A stretch of DNA of 56,656 nt from assembly GCA_017853835.1 (NCBI GenBank), contig JAFMIU010000013.1:1-56656 (forward strand), read 5' to 3'. Within the stretch, counting starts at the first letter, position 1. Every line of letters begins with the position of its first letter. Origin of the DNA: Pirellulales bacterium (lineage in GTDB: Bacteria; Planctomycetota; Planctomycetia; Pirellulales; UBA1268). The position numbers and the translations under genes were made by a program. Shown here piece after piece: positions 40,743 to 48,377 of the stretch. Under the pieces are notes generated by a model that had not been told where the DNA came from, did no database searches, and saw only the letters and a list, made by a program, of their open reading frames with translations.

Positions 40743-40842
40743 ATCCTCCGCACCCGATCACAACGGGCACGATGTCATTGACGGCTTGACCAATCGCTCG
40801 TGTTGCCGATTCGTCCCAGCCCACGCCCGATTCGTCACATTT
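40743..40842 (+). repeat. 100-base direct repeat, copy B
   Basis: This is the second copy of the 39450-39549 repeat, 1293 bases downstream and 96 percent identical. It lies between two PEP-CTERM genes and upstream of the second one. Confidence 0.9.
40788..40836 (+). promoter_or_regulatory. PEP-CTERM upstream element, copy 3
   Basis: CGATTCGTC occurs at 40807-40815 and 40828-40836, again 21 bases apart. The inverted copy is degenerate here, GACCAATCG at 40788-40796. The last repeat ends 108 bases before the next PEP-CTERM start. Confidence 0.62.
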
Positions 40843-40943
40843 GATGATCGACAGGCTGGCAAAAATACCCAATCCGTCGTAGGAATGTGCGTGAACAGAA
40901 TGGTTCGCTGCGGGCAATCGCATCTCACGGGAAAGGAATGCTC

Positions 40944-42149
40944 ATGAGCAATTCAAACGTCGTTCGCGCCTTCGCCGGTCTCGTGGCTTGTGCCGCCGTG
41001 GGCTTCGGTCAGCCGCGGGTCGCTCAGGCCGCCCCCATCACGCCGGGCAACCTCGTGATCTATCGGCAGGGTTCGGGCACGAACGCGCTCGCGAACACCG
41101 GCAATAACGTCTTTCTCGATGAGTACACGACAGCCGGCTCGCTCGTGCAGTCGATCGCGATGCCGGCAACCGGCACCGGCACCAAGCTCATCACGGCGGG
41201 TAACTCGACTGCCGAAGGGGCGCTGTCGATCTCCCCAGACGGCACCTGGATCGGTTTGAGCGGCTACAACTCGACCATCCCGGCCGCCTCGAGCATTACA
41301 GGCACAACGAGTGCAGGCGTCCCTCGCGTGGCGGGACTTTTGAACACGACGACGGGCTCCTACTCGCTGACGGTCATGGGCACGTGGTTTAGCGCGACAA
41401 GCCCCCGCGCCGCGGCCACCACCGACGGCAACAAGATCTGGGCGGTTGGCGGAAACAGCGGCGTGGTGTATGGAACGGTCGATGGATCAAGTCCATTCGT
41501 GGCATCCGGTACGACCGCTACTGCGGCGTCGATCGGCACCAATCTTCGCGTGCTCGGCATCTTTGGGAACGAGCTTTACCAATCGACCGGTTCGGGCACG
41601 TTGCCGACCGTTGGGCTGCTAGCCGGCAATCCGCTCATCAACGGCCTTCCCACCGCAAGCACGTTCTTGCCGAACATTCCCAGACAGGGCGGCACTCCGG
41701 CAACCAGCCGCTACGGCTTCACGTTCCTCGACACCAACCCCGCCGTGCCCGGGCTCGACACGATGTACACGGTCGACGACTCGGCAACGTCCGGCGGGCT
41801 GTGGAAGTACACCCTCGACCTCAGCGGCACCTGGAACGCGGCAGGGACGGTCCAGGCCTTCACCGGGGCCCTGCGCGGGCTGACCGGCGGGGTCGACGGC
41901 GGCAACGTGCAGCTCTACATGACGGGCAGCGGCAATACGCTATGGAAATACACCGACACCGCCGCGGCCACGAGCGTGCTCAGCGGCACGCTCTCGGCCT
42001 TCACGCCGCTTGCCATCGCCTCGGGAAGCACGGCGTTCAGGGGTGTCGTCTTGGTGCCAACGGCGGTTCCGGAGCCGAGTACAGCGATTCTGCTCACCGC
42101 TGGGGCGGCAGTCGGCGTTGCATTTCGGCGGCGGTATCGAAAGGTCTGA
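40944..42149 (+). CDS. PEP-CTERM protein, beta-rich, unknown function
   Basis: A 401-residue exported protein. The signal peptide is about 1-30 (ends QAAP). The body is rich in Gly, Thr and Ser with strands such as GNLVIYRQGSGTNALANTGN and LWKYTLDLSGTWNAAG, and looks like a seven-fold propeller of the type seen in many planctomycete PEP-CTERM proteins. The tail is VPEPSTAILLTAGAAVGVAF followed by RRRYRKV. Translation should start at ATG 40944, six bases after AAGGA; another ATG is two codons earlier. The AAGGAATG, one base, TCATGA start context matches the neighbouring PEP-CTERM gene. No enzymatic motif is seen. Confidence 0.8.
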   Translation: MSNSNVVRAFAGLVACAAVGFGQPRVAQAAPITPGNLVIYRQGSGTNALANTGNNVFLDEYTTAGSLVQSIAMPATGTGTKLITAGNSTAEGALSISPDGTWIGLSGYNSTIPAASSITGTTSAGVPRVAGLLNTTTGSYSLTVMGTWFSATSPRAAATTDGNKIWAVGGNSGVVYGTVDGSSPFVASGTTATAASIGTNLRVLGIFGNELYQSTGSGTLPTVGLLAGNPLINGLPTASTFLPNIPRQGGTPATSRYGFTFLDTNPAVPGLDTMYTVDDSATSGGLWKYTLDLSGTWNAAGTVQAFTGALRGLTGGVDGGNVQLYMTGSGNTLWKYTDTAAATSVLSGTLSAFTPLAIASGSTAFRGVVLVPTAVPEPSTAILLTAGAAVGVAFRRRYRKV

Positions 42150-42505
42150 GTCGGCGTCGGCGGTCGATCTCGACGTGGCGATTGCTGAGCGTGTCCGGAT
42201 AGGTGATCCCAGGCTATCCGTTGTCGACGCGCTCGTGCTCGACGGCCTTCACGCGACGCGCCATCCCACACGCGTCTCAGTGGACGAAGCGGTGGTGATG
42301 GCCGAGCGGATCGCCGCCAAGCGTCGCGTGTGTCTGTTCTCCGGACGGAACCGGATCCTGTATCGCATCGAGAACGGCCACGGAGGCATGGCCTACTCGC
42401 TCTGCGTGGCGCTCGATGCGCTGCCATGAGCGGTTGAACGGGCTCAACGGAGACGTGTCGCGGGAACTGGAGGGACGTGCGGCGCCTCAGGCCGGGGGAA
42501 GATGC
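42150..42505. other. Degenerate non-coding stretch with gene debris
   Basis: This stretch separates the PEP-CTERM gene from the inverted-repeat element. It contains the MBL relic at 42223-42330. I recognise nothing in the rest. Short open frames here show no start signal. Confidence 0.5.
42223..42330 (+). pseudogene. Relic of an MBL-fold hydrolase C-terminal segment
   Basis: The frame reads VDALVLDGLHATRHPTRVSV and DEAVVMAERIAAKR, matching LDVLVLDCLRATRHPTHFSV and DEAVAMAERIAAKR of the intact gene at 37526-38362. Homology stops before the terminal His motif and no upstream domain is present. The divergence at nucleotide level indicates an old duplication or a lost paralogue. It lies in the same orientation as the intact gene, about 4 kb downstream. 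Confidence 0.8.
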
Positions 42506-42668
42506 TCTAGAGCGCGTCTGAGATACGTGTATCGCCGGCTCGGGGGCGGCAAAAGTCTCGTCGCCGGGGCGAGGATACGCCCAAGGCTCCTCGAGCGTTC
42601 GCCGACCCCCTCGCCTACCCGCTCAGGATTATCAACTCGTCGCTACACGTAGCGGAGATGCGCTCTAG
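42506..42668. mobile_element. 163-base inverted-repeat element (MITE-like)
   Basis: The left end begins CTAGAGCGCGTCTGAGATAC and the right end, read on the other strand, begins CTAGAGCGCATCTCCGCTAC; about 22 of 28 positions agree. Each end contains a small palindrome, GATACGTGTATC on the left and GCTACGTGTAGC on the right, whose differences are compensatory. TA stands symmetrically at both outer edges, as in IS630/mariner-type insertions. No protein is encoded. It truncates the nucleotidyltransferase gene to its right. Confidence 0.7.
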
Positions 42669-42757
42669 CCGTGAAAGCTCACCGCGTGACCGCCAATCAC
42701 GAGGAATGGCACGCCATGACGGGTGAGGACTTCAAACAGTCGGAAGTCAGGTGCCAT
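42665..42757 (-). pseudogene. Truncated nucleotidyltransferase (MNT-like)
   Basis: The remaining 30 codons read MAPDFRLFEVLTRHGVPFLV and IGGHAVSFHG, the typical start of minimal nucleotidyltransferases and AbiEii-like toxin proteins, in which GGHAV-HG precedes the catalytic aspartates. The catalytic part is missing. The stop codon TAG is supplied by the end of the 163-base inverted-repeat element. It overlaps the upstream small gene by 11 bases, so the two formed a coupled pair. Confidence 0.8.
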
Positions 42758-42980
42758 GAGACATCGGCCCACCGCTGGACGAAATGGCCCGCGCCTTCAC
42801 AGTGCGTCTGCGGAAATGGGCAAGGCCCGTCGGATTGTGCTGGAGCATGGCCCACGACCGCTCGATCAGCAGCCGCATCGCGGCCAGCCGCTCCGACGGG
42901 GTCGCGTCATGCATCCGCCGCCGCATGTGACGATCCCGCGCGGTCATGTCTACGGCCGGTGCCGTGGCTCGTTCCTGCAT
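42747..42980 (-). CDS. Small helical protein, partner of the broken nucleotidyltransferase
   Basis: A 77-residue, strongly charged, probably helical protein: DMTARDRHMRRRMHDATPSE, then RLAAMRLLIERSWAMLQHNP and TGLAHFRRRTVKARA. The ATG follows AGGA by about eight bases. I recall similar small proteins encoded just before nucleotidyltransferase genes in planctomycetes, but cannot name the family. It may have been the partner protein in a toxin-antitoxin-like pair; with its partner truncated it is probably orphaned. Confidence 0.65.
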   Translation of the reverse strand: MQERATAPAVDMTARDRHMRRRMHDATPSERLAAMRLLIERSWAMLQHNPTGLAHFRRRTVKARAISSSGGPMSHGT

Positions 42981-43046
42981 GCATCAATCCTACCATGCGC
43001 TGCACCGAGGTCACGACGAGAATCGGTCGGCCCGAGCGGCACCAGT

Positions 43047-45356
43047 TCAGCGGAGGCGCAGGCCGCGGAGCCGAAGGGAGTTGGCGATCACCGAGAGGGA
43101 ACTCAGGCTCATCGCGGCGGCGGCGAGCATCGGGCTCGTCACGTGGCCCACGAGCGGATAGAGCGCACCGGCCGCGACCGGGATGGCGAGCACGTTGTAG
43201 AGGAAGGCGAGCGCGAGGTTCTGCCGCACGGTGCGCATGGTGCTGTCGGCAAGGTGCAGGGCTCGGGGCACGGCCGTGAGCCCGCCCGACAGGAGCGTGA
43301 CATCGGCCGTTTCGAGCGCCACATCGGCACCGGAACCCATCGCGATGCCGACATCGGCTGCGGCAAGGGCCGGGGCGTCGTTGACGCCGTCGCCCACGAA
43401 GACCACGGCCGTGGTGCCTTCACGACCCTTCATCGCGGTTCGGAGTGCCATCACGCGGGCCGCCTTGTCGGCCGGCGAGAGTCCGCCCGCCACCTCCGGG
43501 ATGGAAACCGCCTCGGCCATTCGGGCCGCCGCGAGCGGCGCGTCGCCCGACAGCATCTCGACCGAGAGTCCGTCGCGGCGAAGCGACGAGACCACGTCGC
43601 GGGCCTCCGGTCGTGATGGATCCGCGATCCCAAACCATGCCGTTCGCCTGCCATCGACGGCCAGCTCCACGATCGTGGCGCCGGCCGTCCTCGCCGCGTC
43701 ACGTTCAGCCACAGGCCCTGATGCGGCGATGCGCCGGTCATCGAGAAACTCCGGGCTGCCGACGAGGACGACCTGCCCGTGCACCCGTCCCGCGATACCG
43801 AGGCCGACCACCGCCGTCACCTCCTCCGCGGCAGTGAGGGTGATGCCCGCCTCGTCGGCAGCGGCGGCAAACGCCCGTGCCAGGCCGTGCTCACTGCCGG
43901 CTTCAACCGAGGCGGCCAGCACAAGCGCCTCGCGAAGCGGGCCGTTCGCCCAGATCGGCGGATCCTCCGAATCGATGGCTCGCGGCGAGGCGGGTTGGCA
44001 AGCGGACGAGTCGAGTCCGGCGGCAATGATGCGTGGCCGGCCCTGGGTGATGGTGCCGGTCTTGTCGAACACGATCGTGCCGGCCGAGGCGAGATGCTCC
44101 ATCGCCTCGGCCGTGCGCACCAGGATGCCGTCGCGAGCTGCCCGTCCGATGGCCACCGTCATCGCCAGCGGGGTCGCCAGGCCGAGGGCGCACGGGCAGG
44201 CGATCACCAGCACGCTGACCGCCGAGAGGAGCCCGAGCGTCATCCGTGGCTCAGGCCCGATGGCGGCCCAGACGAAAAAGGTGAGCAACGCGACGGCGAG
44301 CACCACCGGCACGAAGACGGCGGCGATTCGATCGGCGAGCTGCTCGATCGGCGCCCGCGCGGCATGGGCCTCGCGCACGAGCCGAGCGATCCTCGCCACG
44401 AGGGAGTCGGCGGAGGCGGCGGTGGCCTCGACCACGACCGATCCTGCGCCGTTGATCGCGCCGCCGATCACTCGATCACCAACTCCCCGTGGCACCGGCA
44501 GCGGCTCGCCGGTCAACAGTGATTCATCGCACGTCGTGGCCCCCTCCTGAATCAAGGCATCGACGGGAAATCGGGAACCGGGCTTCACCCGGAGGAGGTC
44601 GCCCGGACGGACCTCGGCCAGGGGAATCGTTTCACCCCCCGGAAACCGTTCGGCCGTCGGGGGCGACAGATCCATGAGGCCCCGTATGGCGGCGGTCGTG
44701 CCCCGACGCGCACGGGTTTCGAGGGCCTGGCCGAGGAGCACGAGCACCACGATCATGCCGGCCGATTCGAAGAACACCTCCACGCTGCCATCGCGGCGGC
44801 GAAACGACTCGGGGAAGAGCGACGGAGAGATCGTGGCCACCAGACTGGCCGCGAACGCGACGAGCACGCCGAGTGCGACGAGTGAAAACATCGTCGGTCG
44901 TCCACGTCGAAAGCCATCGATGCCGCCCGACAGAATCGGCCAGCCGCTCCAGAACACGATGGGTGTGGCCAGCAGGAGCTGCACCCAGTTGCCGACCGTG
45001 CCTGTCAGGCGAAGCTGCTCGAACCATCGCTGGATCAGGTGGCCGCCGAGCCATCCCGGCAGGAGATGATGGGCCATGCCTCCCATGGCCACCGTCATGA
45101 GCATGAGGGCGAACGCGGCTCCGATCACCAGCCGACGTCGTTCCCGAGATCGGACGGCGAGGGCGCCGGCCTGGCCGATCGGCTCGAGGGGCATCCCGCA
45201 GATGGGACAGTTCCCCGGGGAGGAACTCGTCACGTGCGGGTGCATCGGACACCGCCATCCGAACTCTCCCACGTCGGCCCGGGCGCAGCACGGCTTCACG
45301 CCACCGGTGGCGGCATGGGATTCGGGATCGGGCTGAATGACGTCGAGGGGAAGCAC
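43047..45356 (-). CDS. Copper-type P1B ATPase
   Basis: A 769-residue heavy-metal pump. A cysteine/histidine-rich N-terminal domain (CPMHPHVTSSSPGNCPICGM, about 36-55) of the heavy-metal-binding type replaces ferredoxin-like metal domains. Eight membrane helices follow, with the TGE actuator loop (SLLTGEPLPVPRGVGDRV), ion motif CPC at 387-389, phosphorylated Asp431 in FDKTGT and the hinge GDGVNDAPAL. The CPC motif points to monovalent copper or silver export. The start is GTG 45356 with no strong ribosome site. It follows an alpha/beta hydrolase gene after 22 bases; no copper regulator is nearby. Confidence 0.92.
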   Translation of the reverse strand: MLPLDVIQPDPESHAATGGVKPCCARADVGEFGWRCPMHPHVTSSSPGNCPICGMPLEPIGQAGALAVRSRERRRLVIGAAFALMLMTVAMGGMAHHLLPGWLGGHLIQRWFEQLRLTGTVGNWVQLLLATPIVFWSGWPILSGGIDGFRRGRPTMFSLVALGVLVAFAASLVATISPSLFPESFRRRDGSVEVFFESAGMIVVLVLLGQALETRARRGTTAAIRGLMDLSPPTAERFPGGETIPLAEVRPGDLLRVKPGSRFPVDALIQEGATTCDESLLTGEPLPVPRGVGDRVIGGAINGAGSVVVEATAASADSLVARIARLVREAHAARAPIEQLADRIAAVFVPVVLAVALLTFFVWAAIGPEPRMTLGLLSAVSVLVIACPCALGLATPLAMTVAIGRAARDGILVRTAEAMEHLASAGTIVFDKTGTITQGRPRIIAAGLDSSACQPASPRAIDSEDPPIWANGPLREALVLAASVEAGSEHGLARAFAAAADEAGITLTAAEEVTAVVGLGIAGRVHGQVVLVGSPEFLDDRRIAASGPVAERDAARTAGATIVELAVDGRRTAWFGIADPSRPEARDVVSSLRRDGLSVEMLSGDAPLAAARMAEAVSIPEVAGGLSPADKAARVMALRTAMKGREGTTAVVFVGDGVNDAPALAAADVGIAMGSGADVALETADVTLLSGGLTAVPRALHLADSTMRTVRQNLALAFLYNVLAIPVAAGALYPLVGHVTSPMLAAAAMSLSSLSVIANSLRLRGLRLR

Positions 45357-45378
45357 GCGACGATTCTACGCCCTGCGG

Positions 45379-46185
45379 TCAACGGGCTCCGGCACGGGCC
45401 CGTTCGATCAGAAACGCCACGAGTTCTTCACAGTGAAAGTAGCCCTCCCACAGCGAGTGCCCTTGATTCTCGGCCACGATGAGCGTCACGAGGTCACCGC
45501 GGCCCGCGGCCTCGTAGCGGCGTTTGAGTTCGGCGGAGTTTGGATCGAGCGGCACCTTGATGTCACGGTCGCCATGAATGATGCAGAAGGGAACTCCCGC
45601 GCGGGCCGCCACATCGATCCGTTCGATCGGGCAGAGGTCTTCCGTCCGGGAGGCGAGTTCCGCGGGCGTGAGGCCGTAGGCCGGAGCCGCCTTCTCGACG
45701 CCCGGATAGGTTCGCCAGTCGTAGGCCGGGTAGATGCCTCCGACGCCGGCCGTCCATTCCGGGTGGGCGATCGCCCATGAGGCAGCCCACAGCCCGCCTC
45801 GGCTGCGGCCGAAGAATGCCGGCGTGGCGGAGTAGCCCCGGCGCACCATGTCGGCATGGAGCCGTTCCATGGCGCGAATCCCGTCCGGCGAGCCATACGA
45901 CTCCCCCGAGTCGATGCCCGCCACCGCGATCCCTGCGGCGACGAACCGTTCGTGCATCCATCGCTCCGACTCGTCGGGATAGGCCGGGAGCGTCGGCGCG
46001 TAGAGGATCCAGGGCTTCGGCTCCGCCGTCACGGCATCGGCGCGTGGCGTGAAGATGAAGGCGGTGTGCCCTGCCAGCGAAAACGCCTCACCCGGGACGA
46101 CGAGACGCTTCTCGGGAGCGGGGTCGGCGGCACGGGTCCCCGCGCCGAGCATCAGCACGGCGACGATGGTGATCACGAGTCGCAT
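45379..46185 (-). CDS. Secreted alpha/beta hydrolase
   Basis: A 268-residue exported hydrolase or esterase. The signal peptide is MRLVITIVAVLMLGAGTRAA. The nucleophile elbow is FFGRSRGGLWAASWAIAHPE near 125 (Ser in GRSRGG), an acid lies in IIHGDRDIKVPLD near 210, and the His is in NQGHSLWEGY near 245. The fold resembles prolyl oligopeptidase and acetyl xylan esterase-like proteins of planctomycetes. The upstream frame is non-homologous, so the ATG at 46185 is used. It lies 28 bases after trpD in the same direction. The substrate is unknown. Confidence 0.82.
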   Translation of the reverse strand: MRLVITIVAVLMLGAGTRAADPAPEKRLVVPGEAFSLAGHTAFIFTPRADAVTAEPKPWILYAPTLPAYPDESERWMHERFVAAGIAVAGIDSGESYGSPDGIRAMERLHADMVRRGYSATPAFFGRSRGGLWAASWAIAHPEWTAGVGGIYPAYDWRTYPGVEKAAPAYGLTPAELASRTEDLCPIERIDVAARAGVPFCIIHGDRDIKVPLDPNSAELKRRYEAAGRGDLVTLIVAENQGHSLWEGYFHCEELVAFLIERARAGAR

Positions 46186-46213
46186 GGGATGGCCCGTGGC
46201 ATGGGATGACGGA

Positions 46214-47293
46214 TCAGGGTTCCTGCGACATCGCGGCAAAACGGTCGAGCAGCGAGGCCGCGGCGCCCGAGTCGATGGCCCGTTCGGCCAGGAGTCGAGC
46301 CGAGGGCTTGTCGGTCGCACGTGCCGAAGCCCAGAGGACGGCCGCGGCGTTGAGCACCACCACCTCGCGCCGCGGCCCGGGCGTGCCTCCCAGCACCTCG
46401 CGGATCGCGGCGGCACTTTCGTCGGGACCGGCGACTTCGAGGCTCGCGAGTTCGGCGGGCGTTCGCGTCGCAAGACCGAAGTCTTCGGGCACCCATCGGC
46501 TGCGGGTGACCGACGACGGGCCGACGTCGATCACGTCGGTTGGTCCAAACAGGCTCACCTCGTCGAAGGCCGTGCGGTCGTCGTCGCCGATGTGACCAGA
46601 CACGATCACCGCCCGTCGTGCCCCGAGTTGCCGTGCGGCCTCGGCGAGCGGTTCGCGGGCCGCAGGCCTTCCCACGCCGATCACCTGCACGTCGGCCCCG
46701 GCCGGATTGCAGAGCGGCCCGACGAGATTGAAGACGGTCGGCCGTCCGAGGCTTCGCCGCATCGGCCCGACGCGGGCCATCGCCGGATGGTGCACGGGGG
46801 CAAGGCAGAAGCAGAGGCCGAGCGCGTCGAGGCATCGGCTGCTCACCGCGGCGGGCGCGTCGACCTTCACACCGAGCCGTTCGAGCACATCGGCGGATCC
46901 GGTGCGACTGGAGACCGCCCGATTGCCATGCTTGGCAACCGGCTGGCCGGCCGCCGCCACGACGATGCCCGCGGCCGTCGAGATGTTGAACGAACCGGAA
47001 CCATCGCCGCCCGTGCCACACGTGTCGGCCACGGCAGCGGCGCCGCGAGACACCGGCACCATGCGCGCCCGAAGGGCCGAGGCGACCCCCGCGATCTCCG
47101 CGGCCGTCTCCCCCGCGTCTGCGAGGGCCAGGAGCCAGTGGCCGAAGGAAGTAATGTCGACTGTGCCAGCCAAGACGCCATCGACGAGCCGACGGACCTC
47201 GGCGGCATCTCGCCGCTCACCGCGGACCAGGTCGCCGGTCCATGCGGCAAGCTCCTCAGGGCGGATGGCCATGGTGTCGGATGGTCGAGTCAT
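46214..47293 (-). CDS. trpD: Anthranilate phosphoribosyltransferase
   Basis: TrpD joins anthranilate to PRPP in tryptophan synthesis. The 359-residue protein has DTCGTGGDGSGSFNISTAAG near 85, KHGNRAVSSRTGSADVLERL near 115 and RRSLGRPTVFNLVGPLCNPA near 165, the conserved PRPP and anthranilate blocks. An ATG at 47293 with a CAGG site is preferred; another ATG lies seven codons downstream. It stands apart from other trp genes, as is common in planctomycetes. The C-terminal part has several Ala-rich helices. It is divergent from a nucleoside hydrolase gene. Confidence 0.94.
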   Translation of the reverse strand: MTRPSDTMAIRPEELAAWTGDLVRGERRDAAEVRRLVDGVLAGTVDITSFGHWLLALADAGETAAEIAGVASALRARMVPVSRGAAAVADTCGTGGDGSGSFNISTAAGIVVAAAGQPVAKHGNRAVSSRTGSADVLERLGVKVDAPAAVSSRCLDALGLCFCLAPVHHPAMARVGPMRRSLGRPTVFNLVGPLCNPAGADVQVIGVGRPAAREPLAEAARQLGARRAVIVSGHIGDDDRTAFDEVSLFGPTDVIDVGPSSVTRSRWVPEDFGLATRTPAELASLEVAGPDESAAAIREVLGGTPGPRREVVVLNAAAVLWASARATDKPSARLLAERAIDSGAAASLLDRFAAMSQEP

Positions 47294-47408
47294 GGGAACC
47301 TGCCCGTGTTCCGCCGCGATCGAAGCGGATTCGGATACGATGGAAGAAGAGACGATCGTACCCGTTCGTCTTCCCACCCTCCACTCCGATCCAAGGAGCC
47401 ATGCGGCA

Positions 47409-48356
47409 GTGACCTCGACCCATCCCCGAAAGGTGATCATCGACTGCGACCCGGGTATCGACGATGCCGCCGCCCTGGCGATGGCCCTGTTCGATCCGAG
47501 GCTGGAGGTGGTGGCGGTCACGGCCGTCGCGGGGAGCGTGTCGGCGGAGCAGGCGACGACGAATCTCCAGTCGATCGTGTCGTTCCTCGACCCGCCCCGG
47601 CTGCCCCGGCTCGGGGCGGCGGACGACACCGGTCCGGCCGAACGGCCCTACGCCCTCAACGGCCCCGACGGTCTCGGCGATGCCGACATCCCCCGGGTGC
47701 AACTCCACGGGGCACACCACTCCGAGAAGGTGCTCTGGGAAACGATCAAGGCGCATCCTCGTGAAATCACCATTCTTTCACTCGGGCCGCTCACGAATGT
47801 GGCGAGGGTGTTCTCGCGCGACCCCTCGATCGTCGAGCTGGTGGGCGGGCTCGTGATCTCAGGAGGCACTGTGCACGCGATGGGCAATGCGTCTCCGGTG
47901 GCCGATTTCAACTTCTTCTGTGATCCGATGTCGGCGAGGCATGTGCTCCGTGAGCCGGTCGCCAAGACCCTCGTGCCGCTCGAGACCACCAGTCACGTGC
48001 TGCTCGGCTTCGATCTGCTCGACAAGCTGCCCAGGGAGTTTTCCCGGGCCGGTCAGCTTCTTCGGCAGATCCTGCCGCACGCGTTTCGTGCCCATCGGCA
48101 GATCCTGGGAAGCGAGGGCATCCGCCTGCACGATGTGGTGGCACTCGTGGCGCTCACCCATCCCGAACTCTTTTCCCGCTCGTCGGTGTCGGCCGACGTC
48201 GAGACCATGGGCGAACTGACGTCGGGCATGCTCGTGATCGATCGGAGGCAGACCAGGCCGCTTCGGCCCCATGTCGATCTCCTCACGTCGCCCGACGTCG
48301 TCGGCATCACCGAGTGCATCCTTCGCGGCTTCGAAACAGCCGCCGACGCGACCTGA
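47409..48356 (+). CDS. Inosine/uridine-type nucleoside hydrolase
   Basis: A 315-residue ribonucleoside hydrolase that splits the N-glycosidic bond of nucleosides. The calcium-binding motif KVIIDCDPGIDDAAALAMAL is at about 8-27, ITILSLGPLTNVARVF near 120 and GNASPVADFNFFCDPMSA near 165. The active-site His region is present as LHDVVALVALTHPELF near 240. The start was set at GTG 47409 with AAGGAG ten bases upstream; an ATG at 47340 would add 23 residues. It converges on the HtrA-like gene. Confidence 0.9.
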   Translation: MTSTHPRKVIIDCDPGIDDAAALAMALFDPRLEVVAVTAVAGSVSAEQATTNLQSIVSFLDPPRLPRLGAADDTGPAERPYALNGPDGLGDADIPRVQLHGAHHSEKVLWETIKAHPREITILSLGPLTNVARVFSRDPSIVELVGGLVISGGTVHAMGNASPVADFNFFCDPMSARHVLREPVAKTLVPLETTSHVLLGFDLLDKLPREFSRAGQLLRQILPHAFRAHRQILGSEGIRLHDVVALVALTHPELFSRSSVSADVETMGELTSGMLVIDRRQTRPLRPHVDLLTSPDVVGITECILRGFETAADAT

Positions 48357-48377
48357 TCACACGGGCGTCGACCGCGG

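Noticed and set aside
42010..42429. A 139-codon plus-strand gene
   Set aside because: It overlaps the end of the PEP-CTERM gene in another frame and contains only the MBL relic; no ribosome site or full domain.
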